Assembly (NCBI GenBank): GCA_002049455.2 | Contig: KV918954.1 | Coordinates: 1 to 64,000, forward strand | Source of the DNA: Porphyra umbilicalis | Taxonomy: Eukaryota; Rhodophyta; Bangiophyceae; Bangiales; Bangiaceae | Length of the DNA stretch: 64,000 nt | Direction: 5' to 3' | Shown here: one piece after another, positions 43,601 to 53,246 of the stretch | How the letters are laid out: each line of letters begins with the position of its first letter | Position numbering within the stretch: position 1 is the first letter of the stretch | Made by a program: the position numbers and the translations under genes | The notes under the pieces: generated by a model | Seen by the model: only the letters and a program-made list of their open reading frames with translations | What the model was told of the DNA's origin: nothing | The model's database searches: none

Positions 43601-43684
43601 CAGTCCCCATGATAGAATGATGTACCCAACAATTGACACTTCTTCAGACGAATGACAGCAGAAAACAAATTACGACAAGCTGCT
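40643..43684. other. No assignable gene; GC island at 42.8-43.4 kb
   Basis: 40643-42750 has only short frames. 42770-43400 is abruptly GC-rich, and a 266-residue minus frame (42595-43395) is open across it, but its peptide is Pro/Ser/Arg/Ala-rich without domains, consistent with composition alone. Confidence 0.35.
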
Positions 43685-44125
43685 CACTGGGGTGCGTGGG
43701 GTGCGTGAGGGGAGGGTGGGTGTGGGTGGGGTGGGGTGCGTTGGGTGCGTGAGGGGCGGGGCACGGTAGGTTGGGGTGGGGTGGTTGTGGGTAGGGTGGG
43801 GTGGGTGGGGTGGGTGGGGTCTTCAGGCGCCGTAGATACAGCCGTTCTCCCAAAATTCCCGCACTCCAACAGTTGCAAAAGCAACTGCTAGAGTGCCAAA
43901 TCGGCCTCTACGACCCCGCAGAGGCCGATTTTGATCTATTTTGCAACAGTTGGAGTGCGAGATTCTTGAGTGAACGGCTGTGTGGTGGGGTGAGATGCGC
44001 CGGGACGGATAGGTGGGCTGGGCTGGGGTGATGCGGGAAGAGTACGAGGTGGGTGGGTTGGTGTGGGGTGGGCGTGGGTAAGGTAGGATGGGCGGGGTGT
44101 GCGGGGTGGTGCAGGTGCCGTAGTT
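43685..44125. repeat. G-rich (GTGGGG-type) minisatellite blocks
   Basis: Degenerate 5-6-bp repeats of the GGGTG/GGTGGG type fill 43685-43825 and 44015-44115. Each block runs into a similar phrase, CAGGYGCCGTAG (43824 and 44114). A 40-bp phrase, GGTGGGCTGGGYTGGGGTGA plus GAGAGTACGGT-like sequence, occurs at 44010 and 44279. Strong G-quadruplex potential on the plus strand. Confidence 0.8.
43842..43985. repeat. Compound inverted repeat
   Basis: The outer arms share ACAGCCGTTC and GCACTCCAACAGTTGCAAAA (the latter paired 19/20 between 43861-43880 and 43939-43958). Inside is a perfect 12-bp stem, AAATCGGCCTCT (43898-43909) with 43920-43931, around a 10-nt loop. The cruciform sits between two G-rich blocks. 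Confidence 0.85.
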
Positions 44126-44499
44126 ATGGTGGGGTGAGATGCACTGGGACCGATATTGTCGTTTCGCCAAAAAGTGGAGAGTCCAGGCCTAACAAAGAGG
44201 CACTTTTCTGCGTTTGATTGGCTCAGGCAGCGATTGGCTTTACTGGGGTCTCTCCAGCTGTTGACGGAACGATCACAGGTGGGCTGGGTTGGGGTGAAGC
44301 GGGGAGAGTACGGTAAGGTTTTGTTTCGGAATTGGCGTGTTGGAGGCGCAGTCAATGAGCGTGAATTAGAGTTTTCATAAGAACAATCTTTTTCCAATGA
44401 TAACATAGCTTTCTGACAGTTATTGAGCGGACCCTTGCCCGCTGTGATGCGAGTCACTGAAGCACGAGGCGCTAGCCGGCCCACGGGTACCTAGTTTAC
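44126..44499. other. No gene seen
   Basis: Unique sequence between two G-rich blocks. It contains the second copy of the 40-bp G-rich phrase at 44279. Confidence 0.5.
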
Positions 44500-44880
44500 C
44501 TTATGGGGTGGGGTGGGAGCGGGTGAGGTGGGTCGGGGTGGTATGGCGTGGCACTGAGTGGGGTGTGGCGGCGTGGCGTGACGTGGCGTTGGGTGGGATG
44601 TGGCGGCGTGGCGCGGGTGGGGTGGCGTGGCGCGAGTGGCCCGGGCGGTGTGGCGTCGGGTGCGGTGGCACGGGTGGCGTGGGGTGGCGTGGGGCGGCGT
44701 GGGATCGGGTGCGATTGGGCGGGGTGGTGTGGGGGCTGGTCGGGTCCGGTGGCGTGGGGTGGGCTTGGCTGGGGTCGGTTCGGGTCGGGTGGGGTTGCGT
44801 GTGATGGGGTCGGGTTGGGTCGGGTCGGGTCTGGTCCTCTCGGGCGAGGTTGGGTGGAGTAGGGTGGTGTGAAAGCGGTA
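44500..44880. repeat. G-rich (GGGTGGCGT / GGGTCGG) minisatellite
   Basis: About 380 bp of degenerate units such as GGGGTGGCGTGG, GTGGCGTGACGTGGCG and, at the right end, GGGTCGGGTTGGGTCGGGTC. All six frames are long-open and repetitive, so none is a gene. The right end superficially resembles telomere repeats but has no fixed unit. Confidence 0.85.
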
Positions 44881-46102
44881 GATGAGATGAAGAGCAAAGC
44901 GTGAATGATGGCGCAGTCGTGGCATTTGAGTATGAACGGGAGTGCAGGAGGTACAGCGCGGAGAGGTTCACGTCGCTTCATGGTGGGGACACCTCATATA
45001 TCTTCTGGACAGGGCCCCAAGACTTTATTCTTGAGGACACCACAGGCGCTGAGAACACCACAGGCGCTTGCCAGCCGACGGGCACTCCTGTTATATAGAG
45101 CATCGCATTCAGAGCACAGCCAACAATGTCGCATTCCGCAAATATTGCATCCACGTGTCTAACGTGGCGCAACGTGGCAGCTCTATTCAGAAAACGGCAC
45201 ATGCACCAAGGTAGCTATGCGGAACCTCCACATAGAGTAGGTATTGACTTAAAGAAAGGTACTAATTCCAGTCCCATACCCATTTCTGGGGTTTGGAGAC
45301 TGTCTGGAATCTGCGGCCCTGATCCGCATAGAGGCCCTCTATGCGGACGCAGAGCGTTGATTTCGAAGCTTTCTAAACCAATTAACAGCGAATCGTAGCG
45401 CTGTCCGTGCAAGCCTCTGACTTCGGACGACCGCGACGGCCACCACATGTGGATTATCTGATCCCGATTGATCGCACAGCTGGATTCTTATCTGCACTCG
45501 CCTGTGGACCCACTGCTGGCGGGACCCCGCAGGCGCTAGGATCGCCCAATACGTAACCACCGCAGACAAACAGGGCACCAGATTTTCGGGCCGTGCCGCG
45601 CATCTCAGGCGGCGGTTGAGACGTGCCTCGTGCGCCTTCTCACTCGGCTGTTGACACCGCCTCGCTTCAGCTCGCCAGACGAAACGTGGAGGTCCTTCCG
45701 TCCGGACGGGACTGGATTTCTCTTCCAGTGCCGGCCCTGACGAGCCCTGATCCTGGCCCACCCCGGGCAGCGGGCCCGATTTCACAGTGTACACTGTCAC
45801 ACGGCCCCATGCGGGCTTTTCAGGCCATTCAAGGCCGCGGACAGCACAGCTCCGCCGCCCCCCCGAAAGAGCCTGATTTTAGAAGCAGGAGGCACCTGCT
45901 GGCGCGGTGCCGTGACATTCTTCGACGGCCCACACGACACCAGTGATTTCCTCGCCGTGGCACCCGCCGCCGCGCTACCCACGCACATGCCCTGCCGTCG
46001 TCGGCACGGCGCCCACCCCACAGCCCACCGACGTGCCCTCCGTCCTCGTCCCTCTCTTTTGCGGGTCTGCTGCCCGGCTCGACGCGGAAGGCAGCATGCT
46101 TC
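44881..46102. other. No gene; short repeated motif at 45.06 kb
   Basis: The phrase CAGGCGCTTGCCAGCCGACG (45061-45080), followed by GGCACT and TTATATAG, recurs at 48820 and in part at 44466. A small hairpin, TCCGCATAGAG/CTCTATGCGGA, lies near 45327-45352. No protein-like frame is seen. Confidence 0.45.
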
Positions 46103-46837
46103 TTGACGGCTAGTGTGACGAGGACCTGGACCTGGCCGTTGTGCTCGGGGCCGCGGCTCGTCCTTGCGACCAGCGCTGCGCGTCGTGCGCGGGCGGGTGT
46201 ACAAACGGCCCGTTGGAGGCTCCAGGCGCGGCCGGCGACCGAACCGCAACCGCTGTTTCGACACCCCGCCCCCAACACCCGCACGCTGCTCGTGTACAAC
46301 CGACTACAAGAAGCCGTCCGCAAGGACGCCGAGCGTCTCTAAGTGGTGATGCCGTCTCGGTTCAACATTGTGCTGCGTCCGGCACGCTTTACGACGGTGG
46401 AGAGCATGATCAAAACCGGCAAGACAGTGGCCATTCTGCACAACATGGCCATAGAGTGCACACGCGCTGGCTTCTTGGCGCACCAAAGAATGCAAGCGGT
46501 GCCTGGGGTACCTGCGGATGGGATGGGTCGACAAGCAGACGGCAATGCCTTTGGACGAGACGGCGGGCGCGATGAGGACGCAGGTGGCCCCGGCTTCTTT
46601 GTCAATGACGAGCCGCGCGGCCCTGGCATCTGGGGCCCCCCAATGCCCGCTGATGATCACGGCCGCGACACCTGCGACCACGACGGGCCCGAGCTGATTT
46701 ATGGCTCTTTGAGGTACACGGATGGCGCCGGGTGCGAGGCCGAGGACAAGGACGCCCACTTTGACCTAATGCGCGACCTGTCTGAGCACGTGTGGAACGA
46801 AAGAGGCCTTTTTTTGTCGCCCTACGTCTGTGGGTAA
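46103..46837 (+). mobile_element. PIF/Harbinger-type transposase relic, C-terminal part
   Basis: Plus-strand frames read YNRLQEAVRKDAERL (46300-46342), then in another frame SRFNIVLRPARFTTVESMIKTGKTVAILHNMAIECTRAGF (from 46352). This is the C-terminal signature of PIF/Harbinger 'plant transposon protein' transposases (DDE_4-like: R.xALRKDVER.FGVL..RF.I...P.R......I.....AC..LHNM). A Gly/Asp-rich tail follows to 46837. The catalytic N-terminal two thirds are missing or unrecognisable, and the motif is split between frames, so it is a 5'-truncated relic. Confidence 0.7.
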
Positions 46838-49403
46838 CTTGCGTTCCGTCTACTTGCCGACTTGCGCGTGTCGTTTTCTTTTCCATAAGGTTTTTTTTCC
46901 CGCTGGGCAGTTTTTTTTTTTCCTCGACAACTTTGGCACCGGAGCTCAAGCCCAAGTGAGCCGACCGACGCCGGGATGAGGTCTGTGCGCGGTTTGGTAC
47001 CAAAAAAGGCTCTGAAGGACACTGATAAAGCCTTTCCGCTGCCCCTGCTAAGCGTCTGTGTTAGGACTACTGGGGCTGTCCATTGTAGGGGTGCATTATT
47101 GGGCCTGCATTTTCTCGATTGAAGAAATTCGCCAAGGCCATTTTCCGGCCTTGGACGATGCTTCAAAACGGTGAGAGGACTCTATGCAGCGTGGCGTGAC
47201 TCGCAAGGAACAGGCTGATACATAGAGTTGTGGCTAAGGCTGATGGCAACCAGCATCACTTTGTAAGAAAAGAAGTGCAAAAGAACTTGTGCACAAAAAC
47301 ATACAGAAGAAAAGCAAAAATCAGAGCAAACTGGCTACTCGGGCATGCTCATTGGTCTCGGCCGCAACAAAGACGGCCGTCCGTACATCTACTCCTCAGC
47401 GTCGGTGGCGTGTGCCTCAGGGGCGATGGTGCCGGCCGGGGTACGGCAGCGGCGAGTCGGCGAAGGTGGCCGTTTGCCATGCGCCGAGTGGATCCCACGG
47501 CGGGGCCCCTGTGCCCCTCAGACGTGTGACGCGCAAACAACGTTGACAGCCAAGCTCTTTCACCTCGTTCCCGCGTCGCCAAAAAAACAGCAGTCCACCA
47601 GGCCGCGCCTTGTGCGGCTGTCGAATCACCAATGCAGCGCATGCGGGCGCCCCGCAGCGAGAGCCGAACAGATTTTGAGTGGAAGATGAGGCTGCTCCTC
47701 ATGAATCACAGGTGGCGCCCTACCAAACAGTAGCCTGGCTGGCCACCGCCCTCACACGCACACACAAGACAACACAATAGAGTCCGACGAGGCTTTGCCG
47801 CGGCTCGTGTGGTGCTGACCCAGCCAACGAGCGATGTAAGCAGGCCGCCCGGGCCCTAGAAAGGGCGACCGAGGGCCAGTAGAAGGAGATTCCATGCCTC
47901 GCATATCCCCTCTATATCCCTGTCTCTGCCCTGCCGCAACGTTGCCGGGCTAGCCGCAGCCCATACACGCCCGTGCGTCACTGGGCGACCTGGATTTTCC
48001 GTGCCTCGTGCGCTGGTGCCGAAGCCCTCGGCCAATGATACTGTGGCGCATTCAGCGAGAGCGGACGAGTGGAAGATGACGGCATGCTTCTCGCTTGCCC
48101 CCTCGTCCCTCTTGCAACGTATCCGGGTCATGGGGCCATTCAAAGCGACTGCGTGCAGGCGAGAGGCAATCTGGTTGCTTGGGACCACTTCCGACATGAC
48201 TGAGACACGTGGTGACCCCAATCGTGGCTCTAAACGGCTCGACGACCGCCGCATTGTCTCATGATATCAACAACAGTAGCCGTCTGATCGCAGAATGTCG
48301 GCTAAATTCAACTGCGATTGCATGCGCTTGTGACAACGATCGCACTCTCAGGCCAGGACTCTCGCGCTGGCACACCTGTCAGCGTCAAATGCCCCAAGAA
48401 AGACGTAGAGCCGGTTGCATGTAGAAAGGCACAGCCATCAATGAGCGTTCTGACTTCCACATATATTTACGTTGGTTTGAGAATGTAGCCCCTGTTTTCT
48501 ATCAAGTACAATGCAGCTCTCAGGACCTCGAGATTGCAGGGTCGGAACGTCCTCGACACCCAATCATACACCCACGCGTTTCATACGTGGCGGGCCTAAA
48601 ATGGTTCGGATGCGGAGTCGATGCAGCGTTGTTGGCTGTGCTCTCATGGTGCTCTGTGCATGAAGAACACCCGTTTTTCCGTGTTTTTGAAGGCTTGATG
48701 ACTGAGGTGCTAGCCGTCTACGGGTATCTAAAGGCGCGGCACGTACACCTCACTTCAACACGGGTACACCTGTGACATCCTCTCGTTAGGGCGCCGTCAC
48801 ATTTTTCCTGAGCATCCTACAGGCGCTAGCCGGCCGACGGGCACTAGTGAAATATATAGCCACGTGCTACGTGAAGCGCGACGCGGCATGTTTCAAGTCT
48901 AAATAATGCTTCGGAACTTACACAAATATATGATCTTCGATCACAGAACATCACCAGGCCAGAGTATTTTCGCATACGCGCTTTAAGTTCCCTGGACTTT
49001 AGTCTAGGGTGCTTTCTCACACCCACACATCGAAAAAAAATCCTTTTTTCTGGTGCACGTTGCGGGAGTACTTAAAAAAACGTTTTTGGCGGTCCGTTTG
49101 GCTCCCTACGCCGTTGGAGGACGTCCCCCGGCGCTTTCTTGACTATGGGAACATGCGCCGGGGCTGCCCGCATCTTTCTGTGAAGTTGCTAGAGGTGGCG
49201 ACGTCTTCATCGCCCGTACGGTCCGCGGAAGCAGAATCGTGGTTAAAAAGGTGCGTGAGGGCAGGCGCGGCGTTTACGGGGTCGTGGGGCAGGTGGACGC
49301 GGCCACAAACGGCCATGATGTCGCAATTCCGCGGTAGTTGGCTAGAATCGGGCTCTGCGGGCCCTGTGGGAGACGTTGGTTTTGATTTTTCAAACAGGGG
49401 GTC
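46838..49403. other. No assignable gene
   Basis: T-runs at 46890-46922. A plus frame at 47345-47689 (MLIGLGRNKDGRPYIYSSA...) is modestly protein-like but unrecognised. The 26-bp motif of 45061 recurs at 48820-48845. TGGTGCACGTTGC..GAGTACTT at 49051-49073 repeats 42361-42383 with two differences. No other structure is seen. Confidence 0.35.
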
Positions 49404-50612
49404 GTGTCGGCGCTGAATGCGCTGCGGCCTGCGTGGTCGCGTCCCTTCCCGCAACTCCCGCGCGCGGCGGGTGGGGGCAGCGGCCACCGCCGCTGGCGGT
49501 GTTGCCGCCGCGCCTGCCGCCGACGCGGCGGTGAGCAGTGGACGACCGTGCGGACGACGCGCGCCCGCACACGGCAGCGAGTGGCGCCCGCGGCCGCGGC
49601 GGCCGCGGCCGCGGCGGTGCCGGCGTCGGCGGCGGCGGCGGCGTGGCGCCCCTGCTATTTTCTCGCTCCACCCCGCCGCTCGCCCCCCCGTGCCATCGAC
49701 GGCTTCTTCCCCCCCCCTTCCCCTCTGTGGCCCCACATACCCCCCCCTCCCCATCCACCGCGTCGCCGCCGCGCACGTGCGCATCGCGCAGCTCGGCCTC
49801 GAGTCTGCGCTGCGGCAAGCGACGACTGCCCAGCCAGCGTCGGCCGGTGGTTGCTCGGATGGTGGCGGCCGTGCCTCGGTGGCAGCCGCCGCCCGCCACG
49901 GCGGTGGCGGCCGCTGCTGACCCTCCGGTGGGTGCGGCAGGAGCCCCTCGCGGCGATCACCTACCCCCCCTCGGACGAAGACAAAGCGCTGGTCGTCGAG
50001 GAGCGTGCGGGCGGCCGCTACCCACCAGTGGGCGGGTACCCCCCCGACGGCAGCAGCTGCCGCTCGTGCGGGCCGCGGTGGACGCCGCGGCGGCGGGGGG
50101 CGGAGCGCCCCCTACGCCAGCAAACGGTGGTCACGTCGGCGACTGCCACCACCGCCGCCATGGCCGCCTTCCTCGTCTCCTTTTTTCTGATCTCCCGCTC
50201 GTACGTGCGCTCCCAAGCGGCGCCGGTCGTGCAGGTGACGCTCACCCGGGAGGCGGTGCTCGACTTGCCTATGTATCTTTCGTCGTGTGAAAACAGTTCT
50301 ATCGTTTTACAAGTCCAGGGTGTTTTCGCGAACGCGCTTTCAGTACTGTATACGTGGATTGTGGATTATACCGTTCGTGTCTCGTGGCCAGCACTGGCGC
50401 CGGTTGGGTGGAAGCGTCGTCCTCGGTTAGTGCCCGCGGCGGTGCGCACGCGGCACGCTGCGGGCTCAACCGGCGGTAGCGGCACAGCCGACCACCCGCC
50501 GCCGCTGGTGTGTTGCTCCGTGCACGTCTCCCCAACCGTCTGCTTCCCTCCCTCGACCATTACTCGTTGCCGAGTGCGTCCGCGCCCGCCCCGCTGGAAC
50601 CGATCGCCCTGA
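49404..50612 (+). CDS. Doubtful GC-rich frame, possible membrane protein
   Basis: An uninterrupted 402-residue frame whose first half is Pro/Arg/Ala-rich and looks compositional. The second half is more protein-like: LAAITYPPSDEDKALVVEERAGGRYPP, then a hydrophobic helix (AAMAAFLVSFFLIS) and VQVTLTREAVLDLPMYL. Overlapping plus frames have short convincing stretches as well (HVRIAQLGLESALRQATTAQ), which would fit a gene with introns or base-count errors in C/G runs. It lies 120 bp upstream of the hydrolase gene. I cannot assign a function. Confidence 0.25.
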   Translation: MSALNALRPAWSRPFPQLPRAAGGGSGHRRWRCCRRACRRRGGEQWTTVRTTRARTRQRVAPAAAAAAAAAVPASAAAAAWRPCYFLAPPRRSPPRAIDGFFPPPSPLWPHIPPPPHPPRRRRARAHRAARPRVCAAASDDCPASVGRWLLGWWRPCLGGSRRPPRRWRPLLTLRWVRQEPLAAITYPPSDEDKALVVEERAGGRYPPVGGYPPDGSSCRSCGPRWTPRRRGAERPLRQQTVVTSATATTAAMAAFLVSFFLISRSYVRSQAAPVVQVTLTREAVLDLPMYLSSCENSSIVLQVQGVFANALSVLYTWIVDYTVRVSWPALAPVGWKRRPRLVPAAVRTRHAAGSTGGSGTADHPPPLVCCSVHVSPTVCFPPSTITRCRVRPRPPRWNRSP

Positions 50613-50730
50613 CGTCACTGCAGGCGCGGTCGTCCCTCACTCCGCTGTTTTTCTGCCCACGCCCACCCGTTGCGCCCTCCCCCCCCCCCCGCCCCCCCCG
50701 CCCGTCCATCGCCTCCCCCCACCGCTGCCC

Positions 50731-52484
50731 ATGTGTGCTTTTGTCTCCACGCCTCTCCGCACCGCCGCTGCGTGGCGCCGCGGGGGGCCCGCGACGGCGC
50801 TCGCCGGCCGGCCGCCGCGCACCCGCCCCGGCGCCCCCTTGCAGACGCACGGCGGCGCCGCCGCGGTGCTCCCTGGGCGCCCGCCCATGGCGTCGGGCGA
50901 CGCTGCCGACGGCCCCGCCGCCGCGGCGGCGGCAATGGCCGCCGCCCCGCCCGCCACCGCCAACGGCAATGGCGCGCCCGCCGCCGCCACCGGCAATGGC
51001 GCGCCCGCCCCCGCCGTTGCCGTCACGGCCGCCGCCGCTGCCGCCTTTGCACGAGCCACCACCGCCGCCTTTACGCCGCGGCCGTTTCACCCCCCCCTAG
51101 CCACCCGCAACGGGCACGTGCAGACGGTCCTCGGCTACCTCCTCCCCCGCCCGCCGGTCATTGCGTACACGCGGCGGCGGCTCGTCGGTGAAGACGGTGA
51201 CGGCTTTGACGTGGATGTGGCCGTGCCGCCGGGCGTGTCCCTGCCGCCCCCCGAGCCCGCCGCCGCTGCCGCCGCGGTGCCCGACGCGGTGGGCGGTGGC
51301 GCCGGCGGCGGCGGCGCGCCGCGTCGGTCGCGCGACGCCACGGTCGCCGCGGCGGCGGCGGCGCTCGGCCCCCTCGCCGGCGGCGCGCACCCCGTGGCGG
51401 TCGTTTGTCACGGCTTGGAGTCCTCCTCCACCGCCGTCCACACGGTGCGCATCGTGGCGCCGCTGCTCGCCGCCGGCTGGATCGTCCTCGCCCTCAACTC
51501 GCGGGGCTGTTCGGGGACGCCCGCGTCGTCACCGCGCATGTACCACGCGTCCTTTTCCGACGACCTGCGGCTCACCGTCGACGCCGTCGGCGCGGGCGTC
51601 GCGGCGGGGCCGGCGCGCGACGCGTCGCGGGCGGTCATTGGGCTGGCGGGCTTTTCCCTCGGCGCCAACATTGTGGCGCACTATGTGGGGACGCTCGGCG
51701 CGGCGGCGCCGGCGGCGGGCATCCGCGCCGCCGCCGTCGGGTGCGTGCCGTTTGACCCCGCCGCGTGTCAGCCGCGCATCGATGGGGGGATTTGTCGGCT
51801 GCTCTACGCCAACCGCTTTGTCGGCACGATCCGCGCCAAGGCCGAGGGCGTCGTCGCGTCGCTGGGGGGCGACGCCGCCGCCGCCCGCGTGTTTGACGTC
51901 GAGCGCGTTCGGGCGGCGCGGACGATAGGGGAGATTGACGATGCATTTATTGCGCCTGTGTTTGGTTTTGACGGCAAGGAGGGGTACTACGCGGCGAGCA
52001 ACACGGTGCCGCTGCTCAAGGACGTGGCCGTGCCGATGCTGTGTTTGAACAACCTCGACGACCCCTTTTTTGAGCCGACCGCGCTGCCGACCGAGGCGGA
52101 CGTGGCGGGCGCGCCCGTCGTACTGGTACGTGGCGGCGCTGATCGTGGCGGGAGACGTGTGCACGTTGGGATGGGGCGGAACGCCAGCGAGCGGCGCGTG
52201 AGGTCCCCATTGGGCTGCACGCGTGAGCAGGTGGCCACGCTGCTAACCGAGCTGTGCCTTGTTTTTGGGGGTCTTACCGTGGTGCGCTGGTTTCCTCGAT
52301 GGTCTCATCCCCTCAAACGCATCCCGCCCTCATTTCTTGGAGACTACAGGCGTACAACAATCACGGCGGCCATTGCGGCTTCTTTGAAGGTCCGACGGCG
52401 CCGGGGGGCGTCAACTTTATGGGCGCTGAGCTATCGCGGTTCCTCACCCACGCGCGCGACACGTGGATGGACATGCTTCCATAG
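50731..52484 (+). CDS. Alpha/beta hydrolase, ABHD1/3-YheT (EMB8) family
   Basis: A serine hydrolase of the ABHD1/3 - YheT group, whose members cleave lipid or other carboxylic esters. Two exons: 50731-52125 and 52350-52484, with a 224-nt phase-0 intron (donor GTACGT, acceptor CTACAG) giving 508 residues. Family landmarks are RNGHVQTVLGYLLP, the oxyanion-hole block CHGLESSS, ALNSRGCSG, the nucleophile Ser ~309 in GLAGFSLGANIV, the Asp in LNNLDDPFF (~443), and the catalytic His in NNHGGHCGFFEG, which is encoded only by exon 2. About 110 N-terminal residues are Ala/Pro/Arg-rich and may be an organelle-targeting or disordered extension; another ATG lies at 50887. An Ala/Gly-rich loop inserts after VDVAVPPG. 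The stop is TAG at 52482. Confidence 0.92.
52126..52349 (+). other. Intron of the hydrolase gene
   Basis: 224 nt, GTACGT...CTACAG. The reading frame happens to stay open through it, which would give a protein lacking the catalytic histidine motif. Splicing restores NNHGGHCGFF directly after APVVLAY. Confidence 0.88.
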
Positions 52485-53246
52485 GCCGGTCGACGGGCCC
52501 GACCCGTCGGGCTCGGTCATGTTTGAACTGGGGGGTTTTGTTGGCAGCTGTCTTTCCCCGGGCCAGACAGGCCGTACATGCTGGTATCTGACACACAGTG
52601 CCCGGTCAAGACATGACACACTTCGCTGCCTCGGGCGTCTCCGCACGGAACGCACGAGAAGAAGAGAATCAGCGCAACGGCACGTGTTGCTGGGGTATCA
52701 CTTTTGCGCGTGCGCCAATCAGCACCATTGTACTGACACCGGGCCGTCACACCAGCTAACCGCACATGTCCGTCGGTGCAAGGGCCTGGGTACGAGGCCA
52801 CAGCCGGCAATCCGCTGGTTGGCTATTCAACAGGGGCCGTGTGCGCGTGCGAAAAAGGGGTGACACGCTGCGCATGGCTCGACCTGCTTCCCCTTTCCCC
52901 CCCTGCGGATGCGCGTCGTCCATGATGCCGGCGTGGCGTTCGACAGCCATCCTCGTTACCCCCCCTGTCGCTACCCGATTGGGCACTGAGCTTTCCGCCA
53001 CGGGCAGTCGTGCTGTCCTCGGGCCGCCGTCCCTGTCGCCGTCGTTGTCGCTGTCGCCATAAGGCGAGGCGGCCAACTCCCCCGCCGCTCCCTTTTCCTC
53101 TGGTCGCACCGTTCCCGGCAAGCTGCTCGCCAAGGCCCGTTTGCGGGGCCCAGGCGGGGTGTGTGCTCATGCGCCTTCAGCAAGGCCCGGCCACTGCCGT
53201 CGTATCTTCTCTGCCTTGGTGAGGTGGTTGGTCGGGTGGCGCCAAA
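52485..53246. other. Hydrolase-GFAT intergenic region
   Basis: 762 bp between two same-strand genes. It must hold the hydrolase 3' end and the GFAT promoter. No canonical AATAAA or TATA box is obvious. Open frames here are not protein-like. Confidence 0.5.

Noticed and set aside
44500-44880. Telomere-like GGGTCGGGTT repeats
   Set aside because: No constant repeat unit; grades into other G-rich words, so a degenerate minisatellite is the better call.
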